Shown here: positions 24,631-32,557 of the stretch, piece after piece
How the letters are laid out: each line of letters begins with the position of its first letter
How positions within the stretch are numbered: position 1 is the first letter of the stretch
Assembly (NCBI GenBank): GCA_963816535.1
Contig: CAWFKW010000006.1
Coordinates: forward strand, 372,001-436,000
DNA: 64,000 bases
Direction of reading: 5' to 3'
Origin: CAWFKW01 sp963816535
GTDB lineage: Bacteria; Bacteroidota; Ignavibacteria; Tepidaquicellales; OLB5
Position numbers and translations under genes: made by a program
The notes under the pieces: generated by a model
What the model saw: only the letters and a program-made list of their open reading frames with translations
What the model was told of the DNA's origin: nothing
Databases searched by the model: none

Positions 24631-26466
24631 TTATTTGATCAGCGCCAGTTTTTTTGTATCGGTAAAAGCGCCGGCGCTGAGCCTGCAAAAATAAATTCCG
24701 CTGGAAACTGATGAGGCGTTCCAGTCGGTCTCATATACGCCTGCCTTTAAATTTCTGTCAAGCAGTTTGGAAACTACTCTGCCGTTTATATCATAAATAG
24801 TAATTTGTACAAAAGCTTGTTTTGGGAGTGCAAACTTGATCTTTGTAGAAGGGTTAAATGGGTTTGGATAATTCTGATAAAGTTTGAAACGTGAGGGGAT
24901 TACGCCGCTTATTTGATTTACTCCAATTACAACCTGGGTTAACATCCCGCCTTCGGTGCATGAATAAAACCGGTTTGGCTCAACGTTTGTAAATACCTGC
25001 GTTAAACCGCGCGGCCATTTAACAATGAGCGAATCGATGATCACGGCGTTTCCAAACCCGAAATGCACGTTAAGCATATTCATCGAGTTGAATCCGTTTT
25101 GAGCGTTTATTTCTCTCATTTGCCATTTAGGCGAGCCGTTTATAGTTGCCTTTGCCTTTACAATTGTACCCAGCGCTGATTTGTTTGATCCTGCTGGCGG
25201 ACCCGCTCCGTTGAATTTGATGTTTACCCATTTGTTTCCGTTCTGTGTATCATTGCGGAACAGCCCTCTTGCATTTACCGGGCCGGATATATAAAGATCC
25301 AGCGTCCCGTTATAATCATAGTCGGCGGCCGTGGCGCCAATGTGCGGCCCGAAGCCAATAAGATTATCGATGCTGTCGAGCCTTGTGAAAGTCCCGTTGC
25401 CGTTATTTCTGTAATAAAAACACTTGGCGCTTGCGTCATTTGTAATTATACAGTCGATGTTGCCGTCGTTATCGAAATCTCCCCATGTGTTTGAAAGCGA
25501 TGACCCGGGATGGTACGAAACAATATCGCCCACATCCGCCTGAGTTAACTTTGTATACTGACCCGGGCCGTCGCAGCGGTACATTACGTTCGGTATATTT
25601 GCCGAGTAGTTTGTTACAAATGCGTCCAAGTCTCCGTCGTTATCGTAGTCTATCCAGTTCCAGTTCTGCCCATCAAGCAGGTCCGTTCCAAGGATTCCCG
25701 AGTCGATTCTCTGAAAATAAAATGAAGTTGTTTGCTCCTGCCTGTAATTTTTGAAGAGGTAATCGCGGGCCGGCGTGCCGTTGGCGGGACCGCTTCCGAT
25801 GAACAGGTCAATATCTCCGTCCTGGTCATAATCTGAAAATACAGGTATTGTATATGGCGCGGTAACTGCGGTTATGCCGGTCGTATCTATTCTTGTGAAT
25901 GTTCCGTCCTGGTTATTAATAAAAAACCTGTTTGTATGATTGACCCCCTGGAAATTTATCGCAGCCGCAATTACCAGATCAGGGTAACCGTCATTATTTA
26001 CATCGCCCCATGTACATCCCCAACCTGTATTAGCGACCGAATCAGCTATAGATCCCGAAGTAATTTTTGTAAAATGTCCCTGCCCGTCATTCCTGTAAAG
26101 TCCGGAGCGGGGCTGAGACTGTACGTTGGCCACAAGAAAACAATCTATGTTCCCGTCATTGTCATAATCCGCCCATGAGTTTCCGATAATTGAACCTAAG
26201 TTGGACGGGAATGAATTCGGAATGATCGCGAATGAACCGTTTCCGAGGTTTTTGAAAACCTGTCCGCCGCACACATAAAGGTCGAGTAACCCGTCGTTAT
26301 CCACATCTACCCAGCTTGCGCCTTTGTAGTATCCTCCGGCATCGGGCGAAGAAACAATCGGATTGTTCGCGTCTGTAATTTTTGTAAAAACCTGCGGGTA
26401 TGTGTCTCCGCCGGTAAAAAGGAACAGAAAGAGGGCTATTTTCAATGAGAAAGCTAATCTTTTCAT
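24631..26466 (-). CDS. Secreted FG-GAP/ASPIC-UnbV protein with T9SS sorting domain
   Basis: 611 residues. Signal peptide about 1-25. Seven FG-GAP/VCBS calcium-binding repeats are visible (DVDNDGLLDLYVCGG, DYDNDGNIDCFLVAN, DVNNDGYPDLVIAAA, DYDQDGDIDLFIGSG, DYDNDGDLDAFVTNY, DFDNDGNIDCIITND, DYDYNGTLDLYISGP), which build an integrin-like beta-propeller. An ASPIC/UnbV domain follows (about 415-515, with VKAKATINGSPKWQMREINA and FGFGNAVIIDSLIVKWP). The last 83 residues are the sorting domain (NYPNPFNPSTKIKFALPK to KKLALIK). The domain pair is typical of CRTAC1-like surface proteins; adhesion is the usual suggestion. Confidence 0.9.
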   Translation of the reverse strand: MKRLAFSLKIALFLFLFTGGDTYPQVFTKITDANNPIVSSPDAGGYYKGASWVDVDNDGLLDLYVCGGQVFKNLGNGSFAIIPNSFPSNLGSIIGNSWADYDNDGNIDCFLVANVQSQPRSGLYRNDGQGHFTKITSGSIADSVANTGWGCTWGDVNNDGYPDLVIAAAINFQGVNHTNRFFINNQDGTFTRIDTTGITAVTAPYTIPVFSDYDQDGDIDLFIGSGPANGTPARDYLFKNYRQEQTTSFYFQRIDSGILGTDLLDGQNWNWIDYDNDGDLDAFVTNYSANIPNVMYRCDGPGQYTKLTQADVGDIVSYHPGSSLSNTWGDFDNDGNIDCIITNDASAKCFYYRNNGNGTFTRLDSIDNLIGFGPHIGATAADYDYNGTLDLYISGPVNARGLFRNDTQNGNKWVNIKFNGAGPPAGSNKSALGTIVKAKATINGSPKWQMREINAQNGFNSMNMLNVHFGFGNAVIIDSLIVKWPRGLTQVFTNVEPNRFYSCTEGGMLTQVVIGVNQISGVIPSRFKLYQNYPNPFNPSTKIKFALPKQAFVQITIYDINGRVVSKLLDRNLKAGVYETDWNASSVSSGIYFCRLSAGAFTDTKKLALIK

Positions 26467-26561
26467 TTTTGAGAAGTTTAGTTGAATGAAAATAGTTTGA
26501 AACGAATATGGCTCTAAATTAGAATTTCTTCAGGGCTGGAATTTGTCCAAAGTTGACTTTT

Positions 26562-27506
26562 TTAGCGGATGTTATTCCGGAATTTAATAGGCGACATGTT
26601 AAAACGGCGAGAAAATAATTTAGTAAATGAACTGAGGTATTCGAATCCAACCATAAGGGAAATTTGCGATACCGAGTTATTTGTCCCCAACAGCAGGCTC
26701 CTTGCTTCCTCAAGCCTTCTGCCAGTTAAGTATTGATAGGGTGTAATGCCGAAGAATTTTTTGAATTCCCTGAGCATGTAGTGTTCGCTGAGTCCTGCGG
26801 CCTTTGAAATTTCAGAAAGGTCTATGTGAGAATTAAAGCAGGACTCGATATAATCTTTCGCAATATTTAGCTTTTTGAACAGTTCGGCGCGTGTTTGCGG
26901 CCTGGTTTTTTCTACTCGGGCAGAACATGCGAGAAATTCATTGTTCAGCGATATCAGCTTGTCTAAAATTATGTGCAGGATTTCAGCCCTTGCCATTAAA
27001 TCATAGCCCGCTTCCCGGATTGAAGACCTTAGTTTCATTATCAACTTCGAAATATCGTTATTGTGTCGGAACAGGGTTTCCGTAAACTTAAATTCAGGCG
27101 CAGATTCTCCTTCACAGTTTCCGGACATTTCGATGACTTCATTGGAGCTGATGGCGCGGCTTATTAAAGCGTTCTTTACAAAGCGCGGATTAAAGCAAAT
27201 CGTAAATGATTCTACCGGGGCGTCAGCATTAATGAAACTCTCGTACATCTGTCCTTCGTTCATTACAAGGAAGAACTTATCGTCGACCCTGTATTTTATG
27301 CTGTCTGTAATATAATATTCCGGGCCGTTAAATGCGCATTTTATTGAAAGCGGGGTCCAGTGAGCGGGAAAATACACGTCGGAACTTGCGGTATTAATTA
27401 TGACGTTCGATTCAACGAACTGACTGTTCCATCTGTTCACGTTGAATTCTTTGCTCTTCCATTCAGGGAAGCGCTTGATTATTCTTAATTCTGATGCGCT
27501 TTTCAT
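26562..27506 (-). CDS. AraC-family transcriptional regulator
   Basis: 314 residues. The C-terminal double helix-turn-helix of AraC/XylS proteins is clear: IDLSEISKAAGLSEHYMLRE and FKKFFGITPYQYLTGRRLEE, then NNSVSQISLMVGFEYLSSFT with KLFSRRFNMSPIKFR (about 215-312). The N-terminal cupin-like sensing domain is about 20-150 (YFPAHWTPLSIKCAFNGPEY, ESFTICFNPRFVK). It lies between the FG-GAP gene and the second S41 peptidase on the same strand and is a candidate regulator of that cluster. A pair of terminator-like hairpins separates it from the upstream peptidase gene. Confidence 0.9.
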   Translation of the reverse strand: MKSASELRIIKRFPEWKSKEFNVNRWNSQFVESNVIINTASSDVYFPAHWTPLSIKCAFNGPEYYITDSIKYRVDDKFFLVMNEGQMYESFINADAPVESFTICFNPRFVKNALISRAISSNEVIEMSGNCEGESAPEFKFTETLFRHNNDISKLIMKLRSSIREAGYDLMARAEILHIILDKLISLNNEFLACSARVEKTRPQTRAELFKKLNIAKDYIESCFNSHIDLSEISKAAGLSEHYMLREFKKFFGITPYQYLTGRRLEEARSLLLGTNNSVSQISLMVGFEYLSSFTKLFSRRFNMSPIKFRNNIR

Positions 27507-27534
27507 GAATGAAGATATTTAAAATTGCTGTAAT

Positions 27535-27612
27535 AAAAAAGGCGCCCGCAAATTAGACAGAATATAGAATTATACCCCGTCTAACCGCCCTCTATAGCAG
27601 GCGCCTTTTAAA
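27535..27612 (-). terminator. Branched terminator-like hairpin, copy 1
   Basis: On the minus strand, GGCGCC-type outer stem with a T-run after GCGGGCGCC, and an inner stem TTAGAC/GTCTAA. The stretch CCGCCCTCTATAGC is shared with copy 2 at 27650-27727. Confidence 0.65.
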
Positions 27613-27649
27613 ATTATATCACTTCCATCGGGCGGCGCAAATACTTATG

Positions 27650-27727
27650 AAAAAAGGCGCCCGCAAATCAGAAAGCATATAAAAATATATCCCTTCTGAC
27701 CGCCCTCTATAGCGGACGCCTTTTAAA
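27650..27727 (-). terminator. Branched terminator-like hairpin, copy 2
   Basis: Same plan as copy 1, with inner stem TCAGAA/TTCTGA. The two inner stems differ at two base pairs and both changes are compensated. On the minus strand it is directly downstream of the S41 peptidase stop at 27756 and ends in a T-run, so it most likely terminates that transcript. Confidence 0.7.
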
Positions 27728-27755
27728 ACTTATGAAGACATTTTCTATTTGGATT

Positions 27756-29114
27756 CTAATTTGTTCTTGCCGATTCATCTGTGTGCCCGTCGTCATACAT
27801 ACCCGTAAGGCTCGTTACCTTTCCGCCGGAGTCTGTATTAAATTTGACTCTGAAATAGTCAATGTCTTTAAACGCGAAGGTATCCTGGGATATCGGAGTC
27901 ATTTTGTATTTAGGCCTTCCTTTTCTCTGGTAAAATAAGCAACCGTCATCAAAAGATATTATTCTGTCCTCATAGGAGCCTTCGTAACTTTTTAAAGTAT
28001 TTTCGCTGACCACGGGAGCGTCCATGAGTCCCTGCAAGCCGTCTATCATCCACTGATAATGGTTCTTATCTTTCCCGTCTTTTTTGCCTGATGAAATTTT
28101 CTGAAGAGCGAGAATTTCCGCCTGCTCCAACGCCTTTTCCGATGGAACATTAACATCAGGCTGTACTCCAACTCCTTCCCAATTTGTTTTTGTAATCGGA
28201 TTAATAGCTCGTCCTCTTGGCACAAAAACTACAAAACTGTTGTTCACATACATCATTCCGCCGGGGTTGGCTCCGCCGCCTGTCACTTCTCCTACAATGG
28301 TTGCGCGCTTTTGGTTTTTGAGGTCGTATGCAAATTCTTCCGCCCCTGAAAAAGTAAAATGACTGGTCAGAACATAAACCGGAACATCCGGTCTTTTTTC
28401 GCCGTCGACGCTTTTCAGCGTCCAGAATTCCTTTGTTTCATCTTTTTGTCTTGAATAAATGTCGTTCATGTGCACGGGTTCTTTTCCGAATAAATAACTG
28501 CACAGAAGCCTCACGCCGTCCGGATCTCCGCCGCCGTTTTGACGCAGATCGAATATGATAGCGTCAGTTCCTGAAACAAACTGCATTGCCGAAGCAATAG
28601 TCTCTTTAGCAAGATCGGCAGGGGCAAAGTTTCTTATGTCGATATACCCGATGTTCCCGTTTAAAATTTCTGTTTTTCTGAAACCGTAATTTTCGCGTTT
28701 CATTTTTTCAAAGAACCATTTGTCGTCGGGATCCTCCCCGCTTTTTTCTGCGTCTTTTATCATCCTGGCGTTTTCCGGGCTAAACATAACTCTCAGGTGT
28801 TTATCATGGCTTATTGATTGGAGATCTGCGGTAAGCGTCATCGCAAATACCTGGGGGTCGTTGATGGTATCATAAGCATTGCCCGTAAGCCGGTTCCTGA
28901 CGAGCGCGCCCATCTTTTTTGCGACGTCCGGGAAAACATAATTTTCTTCAAGCAAAGATGATATATTGTTTACAGCCTGCGTCTTGACCGCGTTATCGAA
29001 CGCTAAACTCCCTGGGCCGTTTGTGTTCTGGGCTTGAAGAGCCGTTGAAAATGTCAATAAGCTGAAGACCGCTATTTTGGTAATAACTCTTTTCATGTCT
29101 TTAGATGTTTTCAT
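27756..29114 (-). CDS. Exported S41-family serine peptidase, paralogue 2
   Basis: 452 residues if ATG 29114 is used. ATG 29096 (MKRVITKIAVFSLLTFSTAL) gives a cleaner signal peptide and may be the true start. Same plan as the gene at 21999: GNIGYIDIRNFAPADLAKET, AIIFDLRQNGGGDPDGVRLL, SHFTFSGAEEFAYDLKNQ with catalytic Ser256, then GEVTGGGANPGG. The two paralogues look more than half identical from the core onward. They bracket the TPR, FG-GAP and AraC genes, which suggests one ancestral cluster or a duplication. Confidence 0.87.
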   Translation of the reverse strand: MKTSKDMKRVITKIAVFSLLTFSTALQAQNTNGPGSLAFDNAVKTQAVNNISSLLEENYVFPDVAKKMGALVRNRLTGNAYDTINDPQVFAMTLTADLQSISHDKHLRVMFSPENARMIKDAEKSGEDPDDKWFFEKMKRENYGFRKTEILNGNIGYIDIRNFAPADLAKETIASAMQFVSGTDAIIFDLRQNGGGDPDGVRLLCSYLFGKEPVHMNDIYSRQKDETKEFWTLKSVDGEKRPDVPVYVLTSHFTFSGAEEFAYDLKNQKRATIVGEVTGGGANPGGMMYVNNSFVVFVPRGRAINPITKTNWEGVGVQPDVNVPSEKALEQAEILALQKISSGKKDGKDKNHYQWMIDGLQGLMDAPVVSENTLKSYEGSYEDRIISFDDGCLFYQRKGRPKYKMTPISQDTFAFKDIDYFRVKFNTDSGGKVTSLTGMYDDGHTDESARTN

Positions 29115-29180
29115 TATTTTTGGACTCCCCTCAATAGTTCAGAATGTCATATAGACGATCGGCGGCTCACAATAGTTGCA

Positions 29181-30131
29181 TCAATTCAGTTTCAGTTCGA
29201 GTTTTATGGTCGGCCGTTCATATTTTGACGGATCGGTCGCTTCGACCTGTTCAAATCCTAATCCCCTGTATAAGTTAAGCGCGCTGGTCAGCTTCCGGTT
29301 TGTTTCAAGGAATATCTTACTTCCTTTTTTCGAGCGCGCCTTTTCTATTGCCGTCACGGCAAGCTTTCTGCCGATCTGCCTGCCCTGCGCTCTTTCGGTT
29401 ACCGCCATTTTTGCTATTTCGAATACCCTGTTGCCGTGGTTAAGCAGCGCCGCAGTGCCGACAATTTCTTCATCAAGCATTCCGAAAAAAATATGCCCGC
29501 CTTTCTTAAGAATATTGCTTTCCGGGTCCGAAAGTATCTTTTTATCCAGCTGTTCTACATGGAAATATTTATTCAGCCATTCGTAATTAAGATCTTTAAA
29601 GAATGTTTTGTATTCAGGCTTGTATTCAACAATCTGCACCATATCTCTTTGAGCTGTTTTCACCTTTTCTGAAATTCTTGTGAACAGGTCTTTTTTGTCA
29701 AGCTCTTTTTCTATTTTGTCAAATACCATTATGACGTCTATGCCGGTATCTTTGAAAAGCTCGTTGGTCGCTTCCTCAAACGCTTTCCACACAGGCTTAA
29801 GGTTAGCCACCATTTCCTTGCCGCGCGGCGCCAGCGCAAGAAGTTTTTTCCGGGTGTCATTTTTCTCTCGTAAAGTTCTTATGAGACCCTTCTTTATCAT
29901 AAGGTTCGCAGTTTGCGTAATTGCCGGCTGGGTGTATCCCAGCATGGCGGCAGCCTCGGTTACAGCTATCGGCGAACTTTCATTCAGAAGATAGAATAAC
30001 GCGAACCAGCGCGGTTCAAAATCCATATCAAGGCTCTTGTAGACCATAGAGCTGTCCTGTAACACTCTTTCGGTAAGCAGCCTTAGTCTTGTGCCGAACG
30101 CGAGATTTTCAAGTTGTCTTATCAATTTCAT
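29181..30131 (-). CDS. MarR-type regulator fused to a GNAT acetyltransferase
   Basis: 316 residues. Residues about 1-150 are a MarR winged helix (WFALFYLLNESSPIAVTEAA, MLGYTQPAITQTANLMIKKG, LIRTLREKNDTRKKLLALAP). Residues about 165-316 are a GNAT domain with the acetyl-CoA loop KMAVTERAQGRQIGRKLAVT (about 250-269) and SALNLYRGLGFEQVE. MarR-GNAT fusions occur across bacteria and are generally uncharacterised; the acetyltransferase may sense or modify the ligand. A perfect AT-rich palindrome lies about 30 bp upstream of the start, consistent with autoregulation. Confidence 0.88.
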   Translation of the reverse strand: MKLIRQLENLAFGTRLRLLTERVLQDSSMVYKSLDMDFEPRWFALFYLLNESSPIAVTEAAAMLGYTQPAITQTANLMIKKGLIRTLREKNDTRKKLLALAPRGKEMVANLKPVWKAFEEATNELFKDTGIDVIMVFDKIEKELDKKDLFTRISEKVKTAQRDMVQIVEYKPEYKTFFKDLNYEWLNKYFHVEQLDKKILSDPESNILKKGGHIFFGMLDEEIVGTAALLNHGNRVFEIAKMAVTERAQGRQIGRKLAVTAIEKARSKKGSKIFLETNRKLTSALNLYRGLGFEQVEATDPSKYERPTIKLELKLN

Positions 30132-30160
30132 TTTCTCAGAGGGGCTGATTTTATAATAAT

Positions 30161-30180
30161 TTATATAACCACTTATATAA
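30161..30180. promoter_or_regulatory. Putative MarR operator
   Basis: TTATATAA-CCAC-TTATATAA: two 8-bp palindromic half-sites around a 4-bp spacer, 30-49 bp upstream of the MarR-GNAT start codon. Length and symmetry suit a MarR dimer. Confidence 0.5.
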
Positions 30181-30280
30181 CTGTTTCTGCAAGTATAATG
30201 CGTTTTTATTTTGTTGTCAAGAGGTAAAGTGATTTTTTTAAAATAATTTTCACGTCACCCCTATAGAACCAATCCATTCG

Positions 30281-30373
30281 TCTCCCCCCTATCAGGGGGA
30301 GGTAGGAGGGGGTGAATAACAAAGTTGATTAAGGCGTTACTTCCACCCCTGTATTCCCCGCTAACAGGGGAAT
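30281..30373. repeat. Palindromic repeats between the MarR-GNAT and typA genes
   Basis: TCTCCCCCCTATCAGGGGGA followed by GGTAGGAGGGGGTGA (30281-30314), and ATTCCCCGCTAACAGGGGAA (about 30353-30372). A related CTCCCCTTAGCAGGAGGAG lies at about 30424-30443. No gene is visible in 30132-30568. Confidence 0.55.
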
Positions 30374-30568
30374 GTAGGCAGAATGTTTGTGTTCTTAAGT
30401 AGTTAGCCTAATCTCATATTCTGTCTCCCCTTAGCAGGAGGAGCCGGGAATTGGCGTGACGAAACAATCGAATTCAACTGGTCGGGCAATGACAGGGCTC
30501 TTATTTTGCTACTTACTCTTAACTAAATAATAGGTATTTTTCAGGCTATTTTGAATTAAAATCATAAA

Positions 30569-32410
30569 ATGACGCATAAAATCATAAATAACGAAACTAT
30601 ACGTAATATTGCAATTATTGCGCATGTTGACCATGGAAAAACCACTTTGGTAGATTTCATGTTCCGTCAAAGCGGGGTATTCAGGGAAAATCAGGAGGTC
30701 GAAGACCGAGTTATGGACAGCATGGACCTCGAGCGCGAACGCGGAATTACGATCGCGGCTAAGAACTGTTCCGTTCTCTGGAAAGAGGTGAAGATCAATA
30801 TTCTTGATACACCCGGGCACGCTGATTTTGGCGGCGAGGTTGAACGCGCTTTGATGATGGTTGATGGCGCCATATTGCTTGTCGATGCTTCCGAGGGCCC
30901 GCTGCCGCAAACAAGGTTTGTGCTGAAAAAGGCGCTTGAGGGTCACAAGAAGATAATTGTAGTGATAAATAAGATCGACAGGAAAGACGCGCGCCCCAAG
31001 GAAGTGCTCGATGAAATATATCACCTGTTCCTTGACCTGGATGCGAGCGAAGCGCAAATCCAGTTCCCGATACTCTACGCGGTGGGCAAAGAAGGTATCG
31101 CGCAATATACCGCTGAAGGCAGGGGAACAAACCTTGAGCCTCTGTTCGAAACTATTTTAAAAGAAATTCCGGGACCGGCTTATGACACATCCGAGCCTTT
31201 CCAGTTGCTGGTGGCCGATCTTGATTATTCAGATTATATCGGCAGACTCGCAATAGGTAAAATAGCAAACGGGCAGGCATATTTTAACGAAGAACTTGTT
31301 TGCATGAACGAAGATGGCGGGCAGAACCCGCTTAAAATAACAAAGCTGCAGGTTTACGAGGGAATAAAACTAAAGGAAGTAAAAACCGCCGAGCCGGGCG
31401 ATATTATTATACTCGCCGGAATCGAAGACGTGCATATCGGCGATACTATTTGCACAAAAGAAAATCCGAAAGCGCTCGAGAGAATTTCAGTTGATGAACC
31501 CACAATTTCTATGATGTTTGCCATCAATACATCCCCGTTCGCAGGAAGAGAGGGCCGTTACGTTCAATCCGCTAAGCTTAAAGAAAGACTGTTCAAAGAA
31601 ACGCTCAGAAATGTCGCTCTCAGGGTCGAAGAGTCCGATACAGCCGAAAGCTTCGTTGTGAAAGGCAGGGGCGAATTCCAGATGGCTATACTGATTGAAA
31701 CCATGCGCAGGGAAGGATATGAGCTGAGCGTTGGCAGGCCGCAGGTAATATATAAATATAAGGACGGCAAAAAACTTGAACCGATAGAGCATTTGTTTGT
31801 AGATTGCGAAGATACATTTGTGGGTATTGTTACCGATAAAATATCTCAGCGAAAAGGCAGAATGACAAATTTGGTAAATCACGGAATGGGAAGGGCCAGG
31901 ATAGAATTTACTATTCCCTCACGCGGACTTATCGGCTACAGGAACGAATTTCTTACCGACACAAAAGGCACCGGAATAATGAACTCGTACTTGCAGGGCT
32001 ACGAAGAGTACAGGGGAGATTTCCCGGTCAGGCTCACAGGTTCTATGGTGTCCGATAGGCAGGGTTCTACAACAGGCTATGCCCTGTACAATCTTGAACC
32101 AAGGGGAACGCTGTTTGTCACTCCGGGCGAGGCGGTGTATGAGGGAATGGTAGTAGGCGAAAATAACCGTGATAACGATCTGAACGTAAACGCAACAAAG
32201 CCAAAGAAACTCTCAAATATGCGCGCCTCAAGCAAAGACGAGGGGATTATTTTAACACCTGTCACTCCTCTTACTCTTGAAAAGGCGATAGAATTCATAA
32301 ATGACGACGAAGTAGTTGAAGTTACCCCAAAGAGTATAAGGCTAAGGAAAAAGATCCTCTCAGCTCAGAAGAGATATATTAATATGGGCAAAACATTGGC
32401 TCAGCAATAG
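30569..32410 (+). CDS. typA: Ribosome-associated GTPase TypA/BipA
   Basis: 613 residues, the standard length. EF-G-like translational GTPase involved in ribosome assembly and stress adaptation. The P-loop AHVDHGKTT is at 18-26; the switch I segment has MDSMDLERERGITIAAKNCS, DTPGHADFGGEVER is G3 and VINKIDRKDARP is G4. Domains II, III and V and the BipA-specific C-terminal domain follow (SRGLIGYRNEFLTDTKGTGI is the BipA hallmark). It stands alone between repeats and the M3 peptidase gene. Confidence 0.96.
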   Translation: MTHKIINNETIRNIAIIAHVDHGKTTLVDFMFRQSGVFRENQEVEDRVMDSMDLERERGITIAAKNCSVLWKEVKINILDTPGHADFGGEVERALMMVDGAILLVDASEGPLPQTRFVLKKALEGHKKIIVVINKIDRKDARPKEVLDEIYHLFLDLDASEAQIQFPILYAVGKEGIAQYTAEGRGTNLEPLFETILKEIPGPAYDTSEPFQLLVADLDYSDYIGRLAIGKIANGQAYFNEELVCMNEDGGQNPLKITKLQVYEGIKLKEVKTAEPGDIIILAGIEDVHIGDTICTKENPKALERISVDEPTISMMFAINTSPFAGREGRYVQSAKLKERLFKETLRNVALRVEESDTAESFVVKGRGEFQMAILIETMRREGYELSVGRPQVIYKYKDGKKLEPIEHLFVDCEDTFVGIVTDKISQRKGRMTNLVNHGMGRARIEFTIPSRGLIGYRNEFLTDTKGTGIMNSYLQGYEEYRGDFPVRLTGSMVSDRQGSTTGYALYNLEPRGTLFVTPGEAVYEGMVVGENNRDNDLNVNATKPKKLSNMRASSKDEGIILTPVTPLTLEKAIEFINDDEVVEVTPKSIRLRKKILSAQKRYINMGKTLAQQ

Positions 32411-32500
32411 AATTACTTCATAGCTCTTCATTTTCATGCTGCCTTTTTCCGTTAACCGGATCAATTAGCGCACGTTCGGAATTATGTTCAATTTGAATAT

Positions 32501-32508
32501 TAATTTTG
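32501..32508 (+). promoter_or_regulatory. -7 box (TAATTTTG) upstream of the M3 peptidase
   Basis: Perfect TAnnTTTG match 49 nt before the ATG at 32558. A -33 TTG is not found at the spacing seen elsewhere, so this is tentative. Confidence 0.35.
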
Positions 32509-32557
32509 TTAAATTATATTCTTATTAAATAATAAACATTAAATTCACCAGGATCTT

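Noticed and set aside
30509..31105. 198-codon open frame antisense to typA
   Set aside because: Shadow of the strongly conserved GTP-binding region of typA.
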